Below, piece by piece: positions 43,160 to 52,744 of a DNA stretch of 64,000 nt. The number at the start of each line of letters is the position of its first letter. Position 1 is the stretch's first letter. This DNA is from Sphaerisporangium sp. TRM90804 (GTDB taxonomy: Bacteria > Actinomycetota > Actinomycetes > Streptosporangiales > Streptosporangiaceae), in NCBI RefSeq assembly GCF_029846175.1, contig NZ_JARWAC010000037.1, forward strand, positions 1 through 64,000, read 5' to 3'. The position numbers were made by a program, and so were the translations under genes. A model generated the notes under the pieces. It was given only the letters and a program-made list of their open reading frames with translations, was not told where the DNA came from and made no database searches.

Positions 43160-44107
43160 TCAGGGGGAGGAGGGCGCGGAGGGGGTCGTCGTGCGGGTGG
43201 CCCGGAGCGGCTCCGGATTCGCGGTCCCGCCGGTCTTCCTGCCGGGCAGCGCGCCCCGGGCCACGAGTACGGCGATGACGGCGAGCATGACCAGCCAGCC
43301 GGGCCAGCCGCTGAGGCCGATGGTCCACGGGTTGGACCGCGCGATGAGGTCGCCGGAGCCGAACACGGCGTTGACGAAGCCGGTGATCAGCGTGTTGTTG
43401 ACCGCGTGGGCGATCACACCTGGCCAGATGAGCCCGGAGGCCAGGCGCAGCCAGCCGAGCAGAACGCCGAAGAACACGGCGGTGATCATGAAGGGGATCG
43501 TCCGGGGAGCGGCCTGCGACCCGATGAAGCCGGGCAGGTGCCACAGGCCCCAGATCAGACCGCTGAGCAGGAGCGCGGGCCACAGGCCGAACGGGCGGAG
43601 CACGGGTAGCAGGTAGCCGCGCCAGGCCCACTCCTCGCAGAAGGCCAGGGGCAGCAGGATGAGTAACAGGCCGACGTTGATTGCCAGCGCGGACAGGATC
43701 AGGCCGATCGGCATGCCCTGCTCGTCGACCGTTCCGGGGGCGAACGTGCTGCGAAGGGCGCCGAAGCCGGTCAGGTCGAGTGGGTAGACGCCCGCCAGGG
43801 CGCCGATGCCGATCGAGGCGAAGCCGAACGCGAGCGGCAGCAGCAGCCCGATCAGGCAGTAACGCAGCAGCGGGCGGGCCGGCCTTAAGGGCGCCATGGC
43901 GGTCTCGCGCCGGATGTCACGGGAACGGCGCACCCAGCGGACGGCGACGAAGGTGGCCAGGCCAGCCGCGAGCATGCCGCCGGGGGCGATGGCGTCGACG
44001 CCGGTCAGCCGGCGCAGCACCCACAGCAGCCAGGGGATCCCGAAGGCGAGGATCACGAAGACCGCGATCTCGCGGCGGCGAGGTACGACGGCTGTCTCGG
44101 GGAGCAT
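43160..44107 (-). CDS. CPBP-family intramembrane metalloprotease
   Basis: Membrane protein of 315 residues with about eight helices. Glutamic motif CEEWAWRGYLLP (EExxxR), then GLWHLPGF and HAVNNTLITG supply the conserved His and Asn residues of CPBP (Abi) proteases. Bacterial members process peptides or confer bacteriocin self-immunity. Divergent from a GntR gene across a 56-base AT-rich gap and probably regulated with it. Confidence 0.9.
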   Translation of the reverse strand: MLPETAVVPRRREIAVFVILAFGIPWLLWVLRRLTGVDAIAPGGMLAAGLATFVAVRWVRRSRDIRRETAMAPLRPARPLLRYCLIGLLLPLAFGFASIGIGALAGVYPLDLTGFGALRSTFAPGTVDEQGMPIGLILSALAINVGLLLILLPLAFCEEWAWRGYLLPVLRPFGLWPALLLSGLIWGLWHLPGFIGSQAAPRTIPFMITAVFFGVLLGWLRLASGLIWPGVIAHAVNNTLITGFVNAVFGSGDLIARSNPWTIGLSGWPGWLVMLAVIAVLVARGALPGRKTGGTANPEPLRATRTTTPSAPSSP

Positions 44108-44125
44108 GATGAAGTCCTCTCTGTC

Positions 44126-44155
44126 ATCTGTTCTATTACTTATATATCAGATAGA
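44126..44155. promoter_or_regulatory. Divergent operator between CPBP and GntR genes
   Basis: Overlapping dyads TCTAT-N14-ATAGA (44132-44155) and ATCTG-N17-CAGAT in an AT-rich core (ACTTATATATC). Likely site of the adjacent GntR repressor, controlling both directions. Confidence 0.5.
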
Positions 44156-44163
44156 GTAGGTCT

Positions 44164-44565
44164 GTGCTTCTGACGATCGACCTAGACAGCGACGTGCCGA
44201 TCTACCAGCAAATCCGTGACCGGGTGGTCGAGGCCATCGCCGACGGCGAGCTGCGGGAGGGGTCGGCGCTGCCGTCCACCCGGCAGCTCGCCGCCGACCT
44301 GGCGATCAACTTCCACACCGTGAACAAGGCTTACGACCTGCTGCGACGACAGAACGTCATTCGCATCAACCGCAAGAGCGGAGCCGTGGTCCGCCGTGAC
44401 GCCGCCTCGGGCCCTCCCGGGCCCGGCTTCGCCGACGACTGGGAGCCCCGGCTGCGCACGCTGTTCGCCGAGGCGGCCGTGCACGGCATGGATCCGCAGG
44501 AGGTGCTGCGACGCAGCGCCGGAGTGCTCGACTCGTTCGCCCCACGAAGGGAGACCCCCGTATGA
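44164..44565 (+). CDS. GntR-family regulator (YtrA subfamily)
   Basis: Protein of 133 residues. Winged helix with VPIYQQIRDRVVEAIADGEL and LPSTRQLAADLAINFHTVNK, then a short helical tail typical of YtrA regulators, which usually control membrane-protein or ABC operons. The next gene (membrane protein) starts inside its stop (ATGA). Start GTG at 44164 is only 8 bases after the operator dyad, so the mRNA leader is very short. Confidence 0.92.
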   Translation: MLLTIDLDSDVPIYQQIRDRVVEAIADGELREGSALPSTRQLAADLAINFHTVNKAYDLLRRQNVIRINRKSGAVVRRDAASGPPGPGFADDWEPRLRTLFAEAAVHGMDPQEVLRRSAGVLDSFAPRRETPV

Positions 44566-45626
44566 TCACCGACCTGCCGCTGGTCGCGCTGGTCACCGTC
44601 GCGGCATGGGCGCTGCCGGTGCTGAGCCGCCCGACGCTGCCGTTCGGCGTGCGCGTGCCCGGCGACCGGGTGACCGCACCGGAGATCACCGCGCAGCGCC
44701 GCCGCCACGCCCGAGGGGTGCTCGTGCTCGGCGCGATCGCCGCCCTCGCGGTGGTGCTCGGCGCCCCCTCCGGCGCCCTCCTGATCTTGGGCGCGGCCGA
44801 CATGGCGCTCTACTACACCGCCCACCGCGCGGTCGCGGCGGCCAAGCGGCGCGGCGACTGGTACGCCGGCACCAAGCAGGCCACCAGCACCGACACCGCG
44901 TTCCGCACCGATCCGGTACGGGTGCCGTGGCCGTTGCTGCTTCCCTCGCTGCTGCTGGTGGCCGTCACCGCCACGATCGGGGTCTGGCGGTACAGCGACC
45001 TGCCCGCCAACCTGGCGACCCTGCGCGGCCTCGGCGTCGACGCCGCTACCCGGGTGCCCACCACGCCCGCCTCCGCCTTCGCGACCGTCGCCGCCCAGGT
45101 GGCCGTCACGCTGGTGGCGCCGGTCGTGATCGCGGCGCTGCTGCGGTCCCGGCCCGACCTCGACGCGGAGTACCCGGAGGCCTCCGCCTACCGCTACCGC
45201 GTCTACCTGCGGGGCATGTCGCGCCTGCTGCTGCTGGTCGCGGCCTGCCTCAACCTCACCCTGCTCCTGCTCGCCCTGCGGCAGTGGCAGGTCCTCGCGC
45301 CGTCGGCGGGAGTGACCGTCGCCACGTGGCTGCCGCCGATCGCCGCCGGGATCGCCATGCTCGTCTTCGGTGTCCGGGTCGGCGAGGCGGGTCACCGGCT
45401 GCCCGTCGCCGGCCCGGAAGCGGGCTCCGGCTACGTCCAGCGCGACGACGACCGCTACTGGCGCCTGGCCGGGATGGTCTACGCCAACCGGGACGACCCC
45501 GCGATCATGGTCCACCAGCGGGTCGGCGGCCGGTGGACGCTCAACCTCGGCAACCCGGTCGTCTGGATGGGCATCGCCGTCGTCGCCTTCGTCGCCGGGC
45601 TGGCCATGACACCGTGGCCGCACTGA
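44562..45626 (+). CDS. DUF1648/DUF5808-type membrane protein
   Basis: Protein of 354 residues with about eight helices. The C-terminal soluble-looking part DDDRYWRLAGMVYANRDDPA followed by IMVHQRVGGRWTLNLGNP is the DUF5808 signature, found in membrane proteins related to SdpI-type immunity proteins. Translationally coupled to the GntR gene (4-base overlap). With the divergent CPBP protease this makes a unit resembling membrane-protein immunity or signalling clusters; exact role unknown. Confidence 0.85.
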   Translation: MITDLPLVALVTVAAWALPVLSRPTLPFGVRVPGDRVTAPEITAQRRRHARGVLVLGAIAALAVVLGAPSGALLILGAADMALYYTAHRAVAAAKRRGDWYAGTKQATSTDTAFRTDPVRVPWPLLLPSLLLVAVTATIGVWRYSDLPANLATLRGLGVDAATRVPTTPASAFATVAAQVAVTLVAPVVIAALLRSRPDLDAEYPEASAYRYRVYLRGMSRLLLLVAACLNLTLLLLALRQWQVLAPSAGVTVATWLPPIAAGIAMLVFGVRVGEAGHRLPVAGPEAGSGYVQRDDDRYWRLAGMVYANRDDPAIMVHQRVGGRWTLNLGNPVVWMGIAVVAFVAGLAMTPWPH

Positions 45627-45748
45627 CCCCCGGGCGCACGATCGCCGGGAGACGGCCTCGGGACAGCCGCGAGGCCGAGTGACCGCCGAGGTGCGGCGCC
45701 GGGGGTCGCCGCGAGGTCAGGTGACCGATCGTCGCGTGCGGGGCCGGG

Positions 45749-46318
45749 TCAGGGCTGGGGGTCGCCGGTGGGGGTGGGCTTGGCCGACCATTCCTGGCGG
45801 CGGGCCTCGGCCAGGACGATGGCGGCGGCCACGCCGACGTTGAAGGAGCCGACGCGGCCGACCTGGGGGATGTAGAGGACCTCGTCGGCGGCTTCCAGCA
45901 GGGCGGGGGAGCAGCCGTGGTCCTCGCTGCCGACGACCAGGCACACGTCGCGGTCGAGGCGGGACTCGTGCAGGGGGACGGCGTCGCCGGTCAGCTCGAT
46001 GGCGATCACGGTGTAGCCGTCGTCCTTGGCGGCCTGGACGGCCTCCAGGGCGGGGACGGCCGGGTGCCAGGTGACCAGGCGGTCGGTGCCCAGGGCGGTC
46101 TTCTGCACCTTGGGGTTGGTGGGCGGGGTCGCGTTGCCGGCCAGCCAGAGCTGGTCGGCGCCGAACGCGGCGGCGGTGCGGAAGATGGACCCGACGTTGA
46201 AGGGGCCGGTCACCGACTCCAGGATCAGCGACAGCCGGTTCTCTGTGCCCCGGCGCCAGGTGCGGTTCAGCCGCTTGACGTCGGTGGGGCGGAGCTGCCT
46301 GCGAGTGCCTGTGCTCAT
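45749..46318 (-). CDS. TrmH/SpoU-family RNA 2'-O-methyltransferase
   Basis: SPOUT-fold methyltransferase of 189 residues. Motif 1 NVGSIFRTAAAFGA (with catalytic Asn and Arg), motif 2 LVVGSEDHGCSP, motif 3 YIPQVGRVGSFNVGVAAAI form the knotted SAM site. Probably methylates a tRNA ribose (position 18-like) or rRNA; the length fits tRNA enzymes. Starts 88 bases after the next methyltransferase gene on the same strand. Confidence 0.93.
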   Translation of the reverse strand: MSTGTRRQLRPTDVKRLNRTWRRGTENRLSLILESVTGPFNVGSIFRTAAAFGADQLWLAGNATPPTNPKVQKTALGTDRLVTWHPAVPALEAVQAAKDDGYTVIAIELTGDAVPLHESRLDRDVCLVVGSEDHGCSPALLEAADEVLYIPQVGRVGSFNVGVAAAIVLAEARRQEWSAKPTPTGDPQP

Positions 46319-46406
46319 CGGGTCCTCAGCGGATGTCGTCGGTGCGGGTGGAAGTCGGTGCGGGAAGGCGGGCCGTCCCCGGAGCCGCCGGGGTGTCCGT
46401 GACGGG

Positions 46407-47120
46407 TCACTGCGTGCGGCCGGAGGCGTCGGTGCCCCGCGGGCCCCGGGCGGGCGGCGCCTCCGGCGTGCCGCCGGCGGGGTGCGGGGTGGGGCGGGCG
46501 GCGACGCGCAGGACGCGGTAGGCCGAGCGCGCGGCCTCGCGGGTGGTGGGCCAGCCCTGGTCGTTCAGCCAGCGCTGCAGGGAGTCGGAGCCCAGGTGCT
46601 TCTGGACGACCAGGTAGGCGGCGCCGTCGGGGGTGAGGCGGTCGAGCCAGCGGGTGAGCATGGCGTGCAGGGCCGGCTTGCCGATGCGGATCGCGGGATT
46701 GGACCAGATGGCCGAGAACCGCACGTCGCTCGGCACCTCGTCGGCGTGCGCGGTTCTTACTTTGTAAAGGCCGGCGGTTCGCGCATTCTCGGCGCACAGC
46801 TCCAGCGAGCGCCGGTTCACGTCCACCGCCCACACCGTGGCGTCGGGCGCCCGGGAAGCCATGGTCAGCGCGATCGGCCCGTACCCGCAGCCGAGGTCGA
46901 GAAGCTCGCCTCGCGGCGGGGGCGCCGGGACGGCCTCCAGCAGCACGCGGGTGCCGGCGTCCAGGCGGCCGGGGGAGAAGACGCCGCTGTCGGTGGCCAG
47001 GCGCAGGTGCAGGTCGGGCAGGATCACGTCGACCGTGCCCGGCCGGGCGGCCGCGCCGGGCCGCTCCTCGAAGTAGTGCCCCCCCTTGGACGTCACGACG
47101 GAAGACGTTACCAACCGCAC
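46407..47120 (-). CDS. RsmC-like class I SAM methyltransferase
   Basis: Protein of 237 residues. DSGVFSPGRLDAGTRVLLE, SAM loop LLDLGCGYGPIAL (about 72-84), VDVNRRSLELCAENA and catalytic-site SNPAIRIGK near 139. RsmC/RlmG enzymes usually have NPPF/I here; the second Pro is Ala in this copy. Probably guanine-N2 methylation of rRNA. GTG 47120 or GTG 47096 could start it; the latter is nearer to the family start. The proline-rich tail of about 25 residues is species-specific. Confidence 0.85.
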   Translation of the reverse strand: MRLVTSSVVTSKGGHYFEERPGAAARPGTVDVILPDLHLRLATDSGVFSPGRLDAGTRVLLEAVPAPPPRGELLDLGCGYGPIALTMASRAPDATVWAVDVNRRSLELCAENARTAGLYKVRTAHADEVPSDVRFSAIWSNPAIRIGKPALHAMLTRWLDRLTPDGAAYLVVQKHLGSDSLQRWLNDQGWPTTREAARSAYRVLRVAARPTPHPAGGTPEAPPARGPRGTDASGRTQ

Positions 47121-47427
47121 GGCGGTGCTCGTGATCCGGCGCGTCCCGCACCCCTCACTCGCGGGGGGCGTGGGACGCCGGGAAGGTCAGATCGTCCGGC
47201 GGGCCGGGGACCGGACGTCGGAGGGCCGGGCTCCCGGCGCCTCCATCTCGTGAGGCCCCGGGAACCCGGTGTGCCGGGCCCGGACGTGAGCGGGCGGGCC
47301 GATCGGGACCCTGTGGCGGGCCCGGGGGCCGGACGTCAGAGACCGGAACCGGCACCTTTCCTCGGGGCGGCGGCACGCGTGAGAAGTCCGGGCCGTTCAG
47401 GCGCTCCGAGGCCCGCCCGGCGGGTGG
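47121..47427. other. Intergenic region between methyltransferase and VWA genes
   Basis: 307 bases of GC-rich sequence with the recurring string CCGGACGT(C/G) and no supported gene, terminator with T-run or clear promoter. Confidence 0.5.
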
Positions 47428-48375
47428 TCAGGGGATGCGGGTGCCCAGCAGCATGGCGGCGCCGGCGACCAGCAGGCCTATCAGGACGCCGGCGACGGTG
47501 AACCACTGGCCGATCTCCTGGTGGACGACGCGGTAGCCCAGGGAGCTGCCGATCTGGCTGTAGACCTCGCGGAGCTGGTCGCCGGACTCGGCGCTGTAGG
47601 CCCGGCCGCCGGTGCCGTCGGCCAGCGACTGCAGGGTGGCCTTGTTGACCGGCACCTGCACGTCGCGCCCGTCGATGCTGACCGTGCCCTCGGGCGTGCC
47701 GTAGGCGATGGTGGAGACGGGCACGCGTGAGCCCACGGCCGCCTGGACGGCCTCGTTCACCGACCGGCCCGAGGTGTTGTCGCCGTCGGACAGCAGCACG
47801 ATCGCCGACGGCGGCGGGTCGGTGACGGCGCGCTGGTCGAACGAGCGCAGCGAGTCCAGCGAGCTGAACACCGCCTCGCCGATCGCGGTGCCCGGGCGGG
47901 TGGCCAGGCTGCCGATCGCGGTCGCGGCGGCCAGGTGGTCGGTGGTGGGCGACACCACCACGGCGGCCGACCGGGCGAAGGCGACCAGCCCGACGTTGAA
48001 GCGCTCGGGCAGGTCGCGGACGAACTGCTGGGCGGCCTGCTGGGCGGCGACCAGCCGGGTGGGGGAGACGTCGCCGGCCTCCATGGACAGCGAGACGTCG
48101 ACCGCCACGATGATCGTCGCCCGGTCGCGCGGCACGCGGGTGGCGTCGGCGGGCCGGGACGCGCCCACCACGAGCAGGCTCATCATCACCAGGAACAGCG
48201 CCGCCGGGATGTGCCGCCGCCAGCCGGGCCGTTCGGGGGCCACGTAGCTCAGCAGCGCCAGGTTGGTGAAGCGCATGGCGTAGCGGCGCCGGGTGAACTG
48301 CACGGCGACGTACGCCGCGACGACCAGCGCGAGCGCGGCGAACAGCCAGAGCCACCCGGGAGAAAGGAAGATCAC
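47428..48375 (-). CDS. VWA-domain membrane protein (BatA-like)
   Basis: Protein of 315 residues. Two N-terminal helices (about 7-25 and 56-72), a von Willebrand A domain with the MIDAS loop DVSLSM (about 93-98) and SDGDN, and a C-terminal helix ([17 protein letters not shown]). Works with MoxR ATPase and DUF58 proteins, which precede it here, in assembly or activation of metalloproteins or cell-envelope functions. 277 bases separate it from the DUF58 gene. Confidence 0.9.
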   Translation of the reverse strand: MIFLSPGWLWLFAALALVVAAYVAVQFTRRRYAMRFTNLALLSYVAPERPGWRRHIPAALFLVMMSLLVVGASRPADATRVPRDRATIIVAVDVSLSMEAGDVSPTRLVAAQQAAQQFVRDLPERFNVGLVAFARSAAVVVSPTTDHLAAATAIGSLATRPGTAIGEAVFSSLDSLRSFDQRAVTDPPPSAIVLLSDGDNTSGRSVNEAVQAAVGSRVPVSTIAYGTPEGTVSIDGRDVQVPVNKATLQSLADGTGGRAYSAESGDQLREVYSQIGSSLGYRVVHQEIGQWFTVAGVLIGLLVAGAAMLLGTRIP

Positions 48376-48652
48376 GTGCCCGCCCTCCAGCGCCGTGACG
48401 AGGACGGACGGACGGCCGGCCGGGCCAGACGGCCGGCGCGCCCCGGGGGCCGGGGGTGACCCGGGCGCGGCGCGCGGGACGGCCGGCGGGCGTGTGGCGG
48501 GCGCGGCGGGTGGACGGCGTGCCGCCGGCGAGCCTGACGGTGGGCGTGCCGGCGGCGAGACGGAGCGGTGCCCGAGCGCGTTCGCCGGGGTGGCCGATGG
48601 GCCCGGTGCGGTGGGTGGCCGGCCTCCGGCGCCGGTGGAGACGACAGGTGGT

Positions 48653-49636
48653 TCACGCGCCCGCCCTTCTGGTGGGATGCCGGCCGGCGAGGTGGGCCGT
48701 GCGGCGGTGCCGGAGAGTGAACTGGGCGATGTCGTACACCCAGTCGCGGTCGGTGCGCAGCACCAGGTGGGCGGCGCCGGAGCGGCGCAGCGCCACGCGG
48801 GTGGCCTCGCGCTGGCGCGCCGCCGCCTCGGCGTAGTCGCGGCGGATCTTGGCGGACAGGTGGATGAGCCGGGTGCGCCCGGTCTCGGGGTCGGTCAGGG
48901 CGACCGTCCCGACGTCGGGCAGCTCCAGCTCGCGCGGGTCGATGACCTCCACGGCCAGCACCTGGTGGCGGGCCGCCAGGCGGCGCAGCGGACGCTCCCA
49001 CTCGCGCCGGCTCTCGGGGTCGCCGCCGGCGCCAAGGTCGAGGAAGTCGGAGACCACCACGCGCAGCCCGCGCTTGCGCCGGGCGGACGCCAGCAGGGCG
49101 ATCGCCTCGCCCAGCCGGGTGGGCCCGGTGGCGGGCGTGCCGCGGGGGGCGTCCAGCAGGGTGTGCAGCAGCGCGTACATGGCGGGCCGGCCGGTGCGGG
49201 CGGCCAGGCGGTGCACCTGGTCGCCGTGGATGACGTAGGCGCCGAAGCGGTCGCCGACGCGGCTGCTGAGGAACCCGACGGCGCCGACGGCGGCGATCAC
49301 CAGGTCGCGTTTCTCCATGTCGGCGGTGCCGAAGTCCATGCTGGGCGACAGGTCGGCCAGCACCCAGGTCTCCAGCTCGCGGTCGGCGATCAGGTCGCGC
49401 ACGTGCGGCACCTGGGTGCGTGCGGTGACCGCCCAGTCCATGCGCCGCACGTCGTCCTCGCCCGGGACGTACACCCGGCTGTCGCCGATCTCGCTGCCGG
49501 CGCCGGGCAGCAGGCCCTGGTGCCGGCCGTGCAGCAGGCCGTCCAGGCGGTGCAGGACGGTGAGCTCCAGGCGGCGCAGGGCGTGCTCGGGGCCGCGCTC
49601 GGGTGCGGGTTCGTCCACGGCGGGGGCGGCGTTCAC
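48653..49636 (-). CDS. DUF58-domain protein
   Basis: Protein of 327 residues. Core [20 protein letters not shown] (the DUF58 R.Y..GDD...IDW pattern) followed by a VWA-like fold with [10 protein letters not shown]. No membrane helix, so peripheral or cytoplasmic. GTG overlaps the MoxR stop by 4 bases. Partner of the MoxR ATPase. Confidence 0.92.
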   Translation of the reverse strand: MNAAPAVDEPAPERGPEHALRRLELTVLHRLDGLLHGRHQGLLPGAGSEIGDSRVYVPGEDDVRRMDWAVTARTQVPHVRDLIADRELETWVLADLSPSMDFGTADMEKRDLVIAAVGAVGFLSSRVGDRFGAYVIHGDQVHRLAARTGRPAMYALLHTLLDAPRGTPATGPTRLGEAIALLASARRKRGLRVVVSDFLDLGAGGDPESRREWERPLRRLAARHQVLAVEVIDPRELELPDVGTVALTDPETGRTRLIHLSAKIRRDYAEAAARQREATRVALRRSGAAHLVLRTDRDWVYDIAQFTLRHRRTAHLAGRHPTRRAGA

Positions 49637-50661
49637 CGCTGGGCCTGGTTCCAGACGACCAGCGGCGGCGGCACCGAGGCCAGGATGCGCCGCACCACGT
49701 CCTCGGGGTCCACCCCGTCGGCCAGGGCGTCGAAGGTGAGCATGAGGCGGTGGCCCATGACGTCCACGGCGACGTCGCGCACGTCGTCGGGCAGCAGGTA
49801 GTCGCGGCCGCGCAGCAGCGCCAGGGCCCGCCCGGCGGCGACCAGGCCGAGGGTGGCGCGCGGGCTGACGCCGATCTCGACGGCCTCCTCCAGGTCGCGC
49901 AGCCCGTACTCGGCGGGGGAGCGGGTGGCCATGACCAGCCGCACCACGTAGTCGGCGACGAGCTGGTGCACCGAGACCTGGTCGGCGAGCTTCTGCAGGG
50001 CCATCAGCCGCTCGGGGTCAAGGACGCGGCCGGGCAGCGGCGGGGAGACGCTCATGCGGTGCAGGATCTCCAGCTCCTCCCCGGCGGTGGGGTGGATGAC
50101 GCGCACCTTGAACAGGAACCGGTCGCGCTGCACCTCCGGCAGCGGGTACACCCCCTCGGACTCGATGGGGTTCTGGGTGGCCAGCACGATGAAGGGCCGG
50201 GGCAGCGGGTGGGTGCGCCCGGCCAGGGTGACCTGCCGTTCGGCCATGACCTCCAGCAGCGCCGACTGCACCTTGGCCGGGGCGCGGTTGATCTCGTCGG
50301 CGAGCAGGAAGTTGACGAACACCGGCCCCAGCTCGATGTCGAAGCTCTCGCTGGAGGGGTGGTAGACCCGCGTGCCGACGATGTCGCTCGGCACCAGGTC
50401 GGGGGTGAACTGGATGCGCGCGAAGGTGCCGCCGACCACGGTGGCCAGCGTGGAGGCCGCCAGGGTCTTGGCGACGCCCGGCACTCCCTCCAGCAGGCAG
50501 TGGCCGCGGGCCAGCAGGGCCACCAGCAGTCGCTCGATCATGTGGTCCTGCCCGACGATCACGCGCCGGACCTCCGACAAGGCCTGCTGGAGCAGGCCGA
50601 GGTCGGCGTCGACGCCCTCGCCCGGTCCGGGGCCGTCACTGCGTTCTTCGGCAACGGTCAT
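49633..50661 (-). CDS. MoxR-family AAA+ ATPase
   Basis: Protein of 342 residues. Walker A GVPGVAKT near residue 59, Walker B NFLLADEINRAP (about 116), VLATQNPIESEGVYPLPEVQ split across sensor 1 and the arginine-finger loop. Chaperone-like ATPase that acts with the DUF58 and VWA proteins encoded behind it. First gene of the operon; ATG has no strong ribosome site. Divergent from a membrane protein gene 83 bases away. Confidence 0.95.
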   Translation of the reverse strand: MTVAEERSDGPGPGEGVDADLGLLQQALSEVRRVIVGQDHMIERLLVALLARGHCLLEGVPGVAKTLAASTLATVVGGTFARIQFTPDLVPSDIVGTRVYHPSSESFDIELGPVFVNFLLADEINRAPAKVQSALLEVMAERQVTLAGRTHPLPRPFIVLATQNPIESEGVYPLPEVQRDRFLFKVRVIHPTAGEELEILHRMSVSPPLPGRVLDPERLMALQKLADQVSVHQLVADYVVRLVMATRSPAEYGLRDLEEAVEIGVSPRATLGLVAAGRALALLRGRDYLLPDDVRDVAVDVMGHRLMLTFDALADGVDPEDVVRRILASVPPPLVVWNQAQR

Positions 50662-50743
50662 GCGGCCATTTCATCAAACAGCACGCAATGGTGCACGGCA
50701 CCGTCGCGGTGAGCCGAAGGTCAAGGTGTGCTTTCATGTCACG

Positions 50744-51493
50744 GTGGCAACTCCGCTGCAGTACGGCGACCCACCCCGGCTGGGGCCCTACGCCGTGCAG
50801 GCGCGGTTGCGGGCACTGCCCACGGGGTTCGTCTACCTGGCGCAGGACGCCGGCGGACGCCCGGTGTCGGTCGCGCTGCTGACCCGCGGCGCGGCCCTGG
50901 ACGCCGCGGCGCGCGAGCGGTTCCTGGACGCCGCCAGGCAGGCGGCGCCCGCGCGCGGCGGCGTGCGCGGCTGGGTGGCGCGGGCGCGTGGACGCGCCCC
51001 GGCCGGGGCGCCGCAGGTCATCGCGCTGGACGACGGTCCGGCGCCGTGGGTGGCGGTGCCGTACGCGCCGGGCGGGCCGGGCGCCGAGTGGTTCCTGACC
51101 TCGGTGCTGATCACCGGCACGCTGATCGGCGAGATCCACGGGCCCGACTTCGTGCCGTACTGGCTGGGCGACCGCGTCCCGGCGATCCCGCTGCCGCCGC
51201 CGCCCGCGCCGCCGCCGACCGAGACCCGGCGCGCCGTGCTGGTGGCCATGTCGGCGCTGGTGGTGCTGGTCGTGCTGACCGGCGTCATCGCGTGGCTGCT
51301 GCTGGGCCGGGGCGAGGAGCTGCCGCCGCCCACGCGCCCGCTGCCGCCGACGATGTTCGTGCCGACCCCGCCGCCGCAGCCCTCGCCCAACGACACGCTG
51401 AAGCCCTCGCCGTCCCCCTCGCCGGGCGACAGCGGCACGGCGCCGCCGCGGCCGACCCTGCCCGGCGACGAGGACTCCGGCGATCCCATCTGA
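50744..51493 (+). CDS. Membrane protein with vestigial kinase-like N-terminus
   Basis: Protein of 249 residues. DPPRLGPYAVQARLRALPTGFVYLAQ (residues split about 9-34) mimics the start of a Ser/Thr kinase N-lobe (LGxYxVxxxLxxGxxGxVYLA) but lacks the glycine loop, and there is no catalytic loop. Then one helix (VAMSALVVLVVLTGVIAWLLL, about 170-190) and an extracytoplasmic Pro/Ser/Thr tail. Start GTG 50744 or GTG 50726. Divergent from the MoxR operon, so possibly a sensor for it. Confidence 0.7.
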   Translation: MATPLQYGDPPRLGPYAVQARLRALPTGFVYLAQDAGGRPVSVALLTRGAALDAAARERFLDAARQAAPARGGVRGWVARARGRAPAGAPQVIALDDGPAPWVAVPYAPGGPGAEWFLTSVLITGTLIGEIHGPDFVPYWLGDRVPAIPLPPPPAPPPTETRRAVLVAMSALVVLVVLTGVIAWLLLGRGEELPPPTRPLPPTMFVPTPPPQPSPNDTLKPSPSPSPGDSGTAPPRPTLPGDEDSGDPI

Positions 51494-51502
51494 GCACTCG
51501 CG

Positions 51503-52744
51503 TCACCGCGGCGCGGGGGCGGGCAGCGGCGCGGGGGAGGGGACGCGCAGCGCCGTGGCCGTGAGGGCGACGAACAGCGCGAGCACGGCCGGGATGGCCA
51601 GGGCGCGGGGCAGGCCGATCAGCTCCGAGACCGCGCCGATCAGCACGGGGCCGAGCAGCATGCCCAGGTACCCGGTGCTGGCGACCCGGGCCAGCGCGCG
51701 CCCGGCCCGGGCAGGGTCGCGGTTGCCGGCGGCGGAGAACACCTGGGGCACCGTGCACGACAGCCCGGCGCCGAAGCAGGCGAAGCCGATCACCCCGGCC
51801 ACGGGGTGGTGGACGAGCAGCGCGGCGCCCAGGCCCGCGCCGGCCAGGACGCCGCACCAGCGGACCAGCCGGACGGGCCCCAACCGGGCCGCCAGGCGGT
51901 CGCCGACCAGGCGCCCGGCGGTCATGGTGATCGAGAAGGCGGCGTAGGCGGCCGCGGCGAACCCGTCGGAGCTGCCCAGGTCGCCGCGCAGGTACACCGA
52001 GCTCCAGTCGGCGGCGGCGCCCTCGCCGACGAAGCAGCAGAAGGCGAGCGCGCCCAGCAGCAGCACGCCGCGGTTGCGGTCCCACTCGCCGCGCAGGGAG
52101 CGGCGGCGCCCGCCGTCCCGGGGTCCGGGCGCGGCCGGGACGCCGTCGCGCGGCGCGGGCCCGGGGGTGGCGGCGGCCGGGAGCGGCGGCCTCGCCCACA
52201 GGCCGGCCCACGCCGACAGGACGATCAGGGCGGCGCCGGCGGCGGCGAACGTGGGCAGCGGGCCGGCCCCGGCCCAGGCGAACAGGCCGCCGGTGGCCGC
52301 GCCCAGGAAGCCGCCGATGCTGAACACCGCGTGGAAGGAGGACATCAGCGGGCGCCGGTAGGCGCGCTCGACCTCCACCGCGTTGGCGTTCATGGACACG
52401 TCCATCACGCCGTGCACGATCCCGAACAGGGTGAGCGAGACGACCAGGGAGGCCAGGGTGGGCATGGCGGCGGGCAGCACCAGGACCGCGCCCTGGGCGA
52501 GCCCGGCGGGGATCATGACGCGGACGGTGCCGTACCGGTCGACCAGGCGGCCGACGAACTGCATGCCGGTGAACGCGCCCGCGGCGATGGCCAGCAGGGC
52601 GATGCTCAGCTCTCCCTCGCCGAGCTGCAGCCGGTGCTGGATCGCGGGGATCCGGGCGGTCCACACGCCGATGGAGACCCCGGCGACCAGGAAGAGTAAG
52701 GAGACGGCGACACGGGCGCGGCGCGGGCCGCCTTCGCGGCTCAT
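51503..52744 (-). CDS. MFS transporter
   Basis: Membrane protein of 413 residues with about 12 helices. Segments WTARIPAIQHRLQLGEGELS, GRLVDRYGTVRVM and DVSMNANAVEVERAYRRPLM are characteristic of an MFS group near FucP/YbjJ. ATG overlaps the DeoR stop (ATGA), so it is coupled to its regulator. A sugar or sugar-like compound is a plausible substrate given the DeoR partner; not proven. Confidence 0.9.
   Translation of the reverse strand: MSREGGPRRARVAVSLLFLVAGVSIGVWTARIPAIQHRLQLGEGELSIALLAIAAGAFTGMQFVGRLVDRYGTVRVMIPAGLAQGAVLVLPAAMPTLASLVVSLTLFGIVHGVMDVSMNANAVEVERAYRRPLMSSFHAVFSIGGFLGAATGGLFAWAGAGPLPTFAAAGAALIVLSAWAGLWARPPLPAAATPGPAPRDGVPAAPGPRDGGRRRSLRGEWDRNRGVLLLGALAFCCFVGEGAAADWSSVYLRGDLGSSDGFAAAAYAAFSITMTAGRLVGDRLAARLGPVRLVRWCGVLAGAGLGAALLVHHPVAGVIGFACFGAGLSCTVPQVFSAAGNRDPARAGRALARVASTGYLGMLLGPVLIGAVSELIGLPRALAIPAVLALFVALTATALRVPSPAPLPAPAPR

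Noticed and set aside
46754-46777. Third apparent copy of the TTACTTTGTAAAGGCCGG motif
   Set aside because: It lies in the RsmC-like coding sequence (codons for AGLYKVRT) and lacks the CCTGATC part, so it is probably chance.
48376-48652. Possible small gene between the DUF58 and VWA genes
   Set aside because: All frames are Arg/Ala/Pro-rich without start signals; considered non-coding or a degraded gene.
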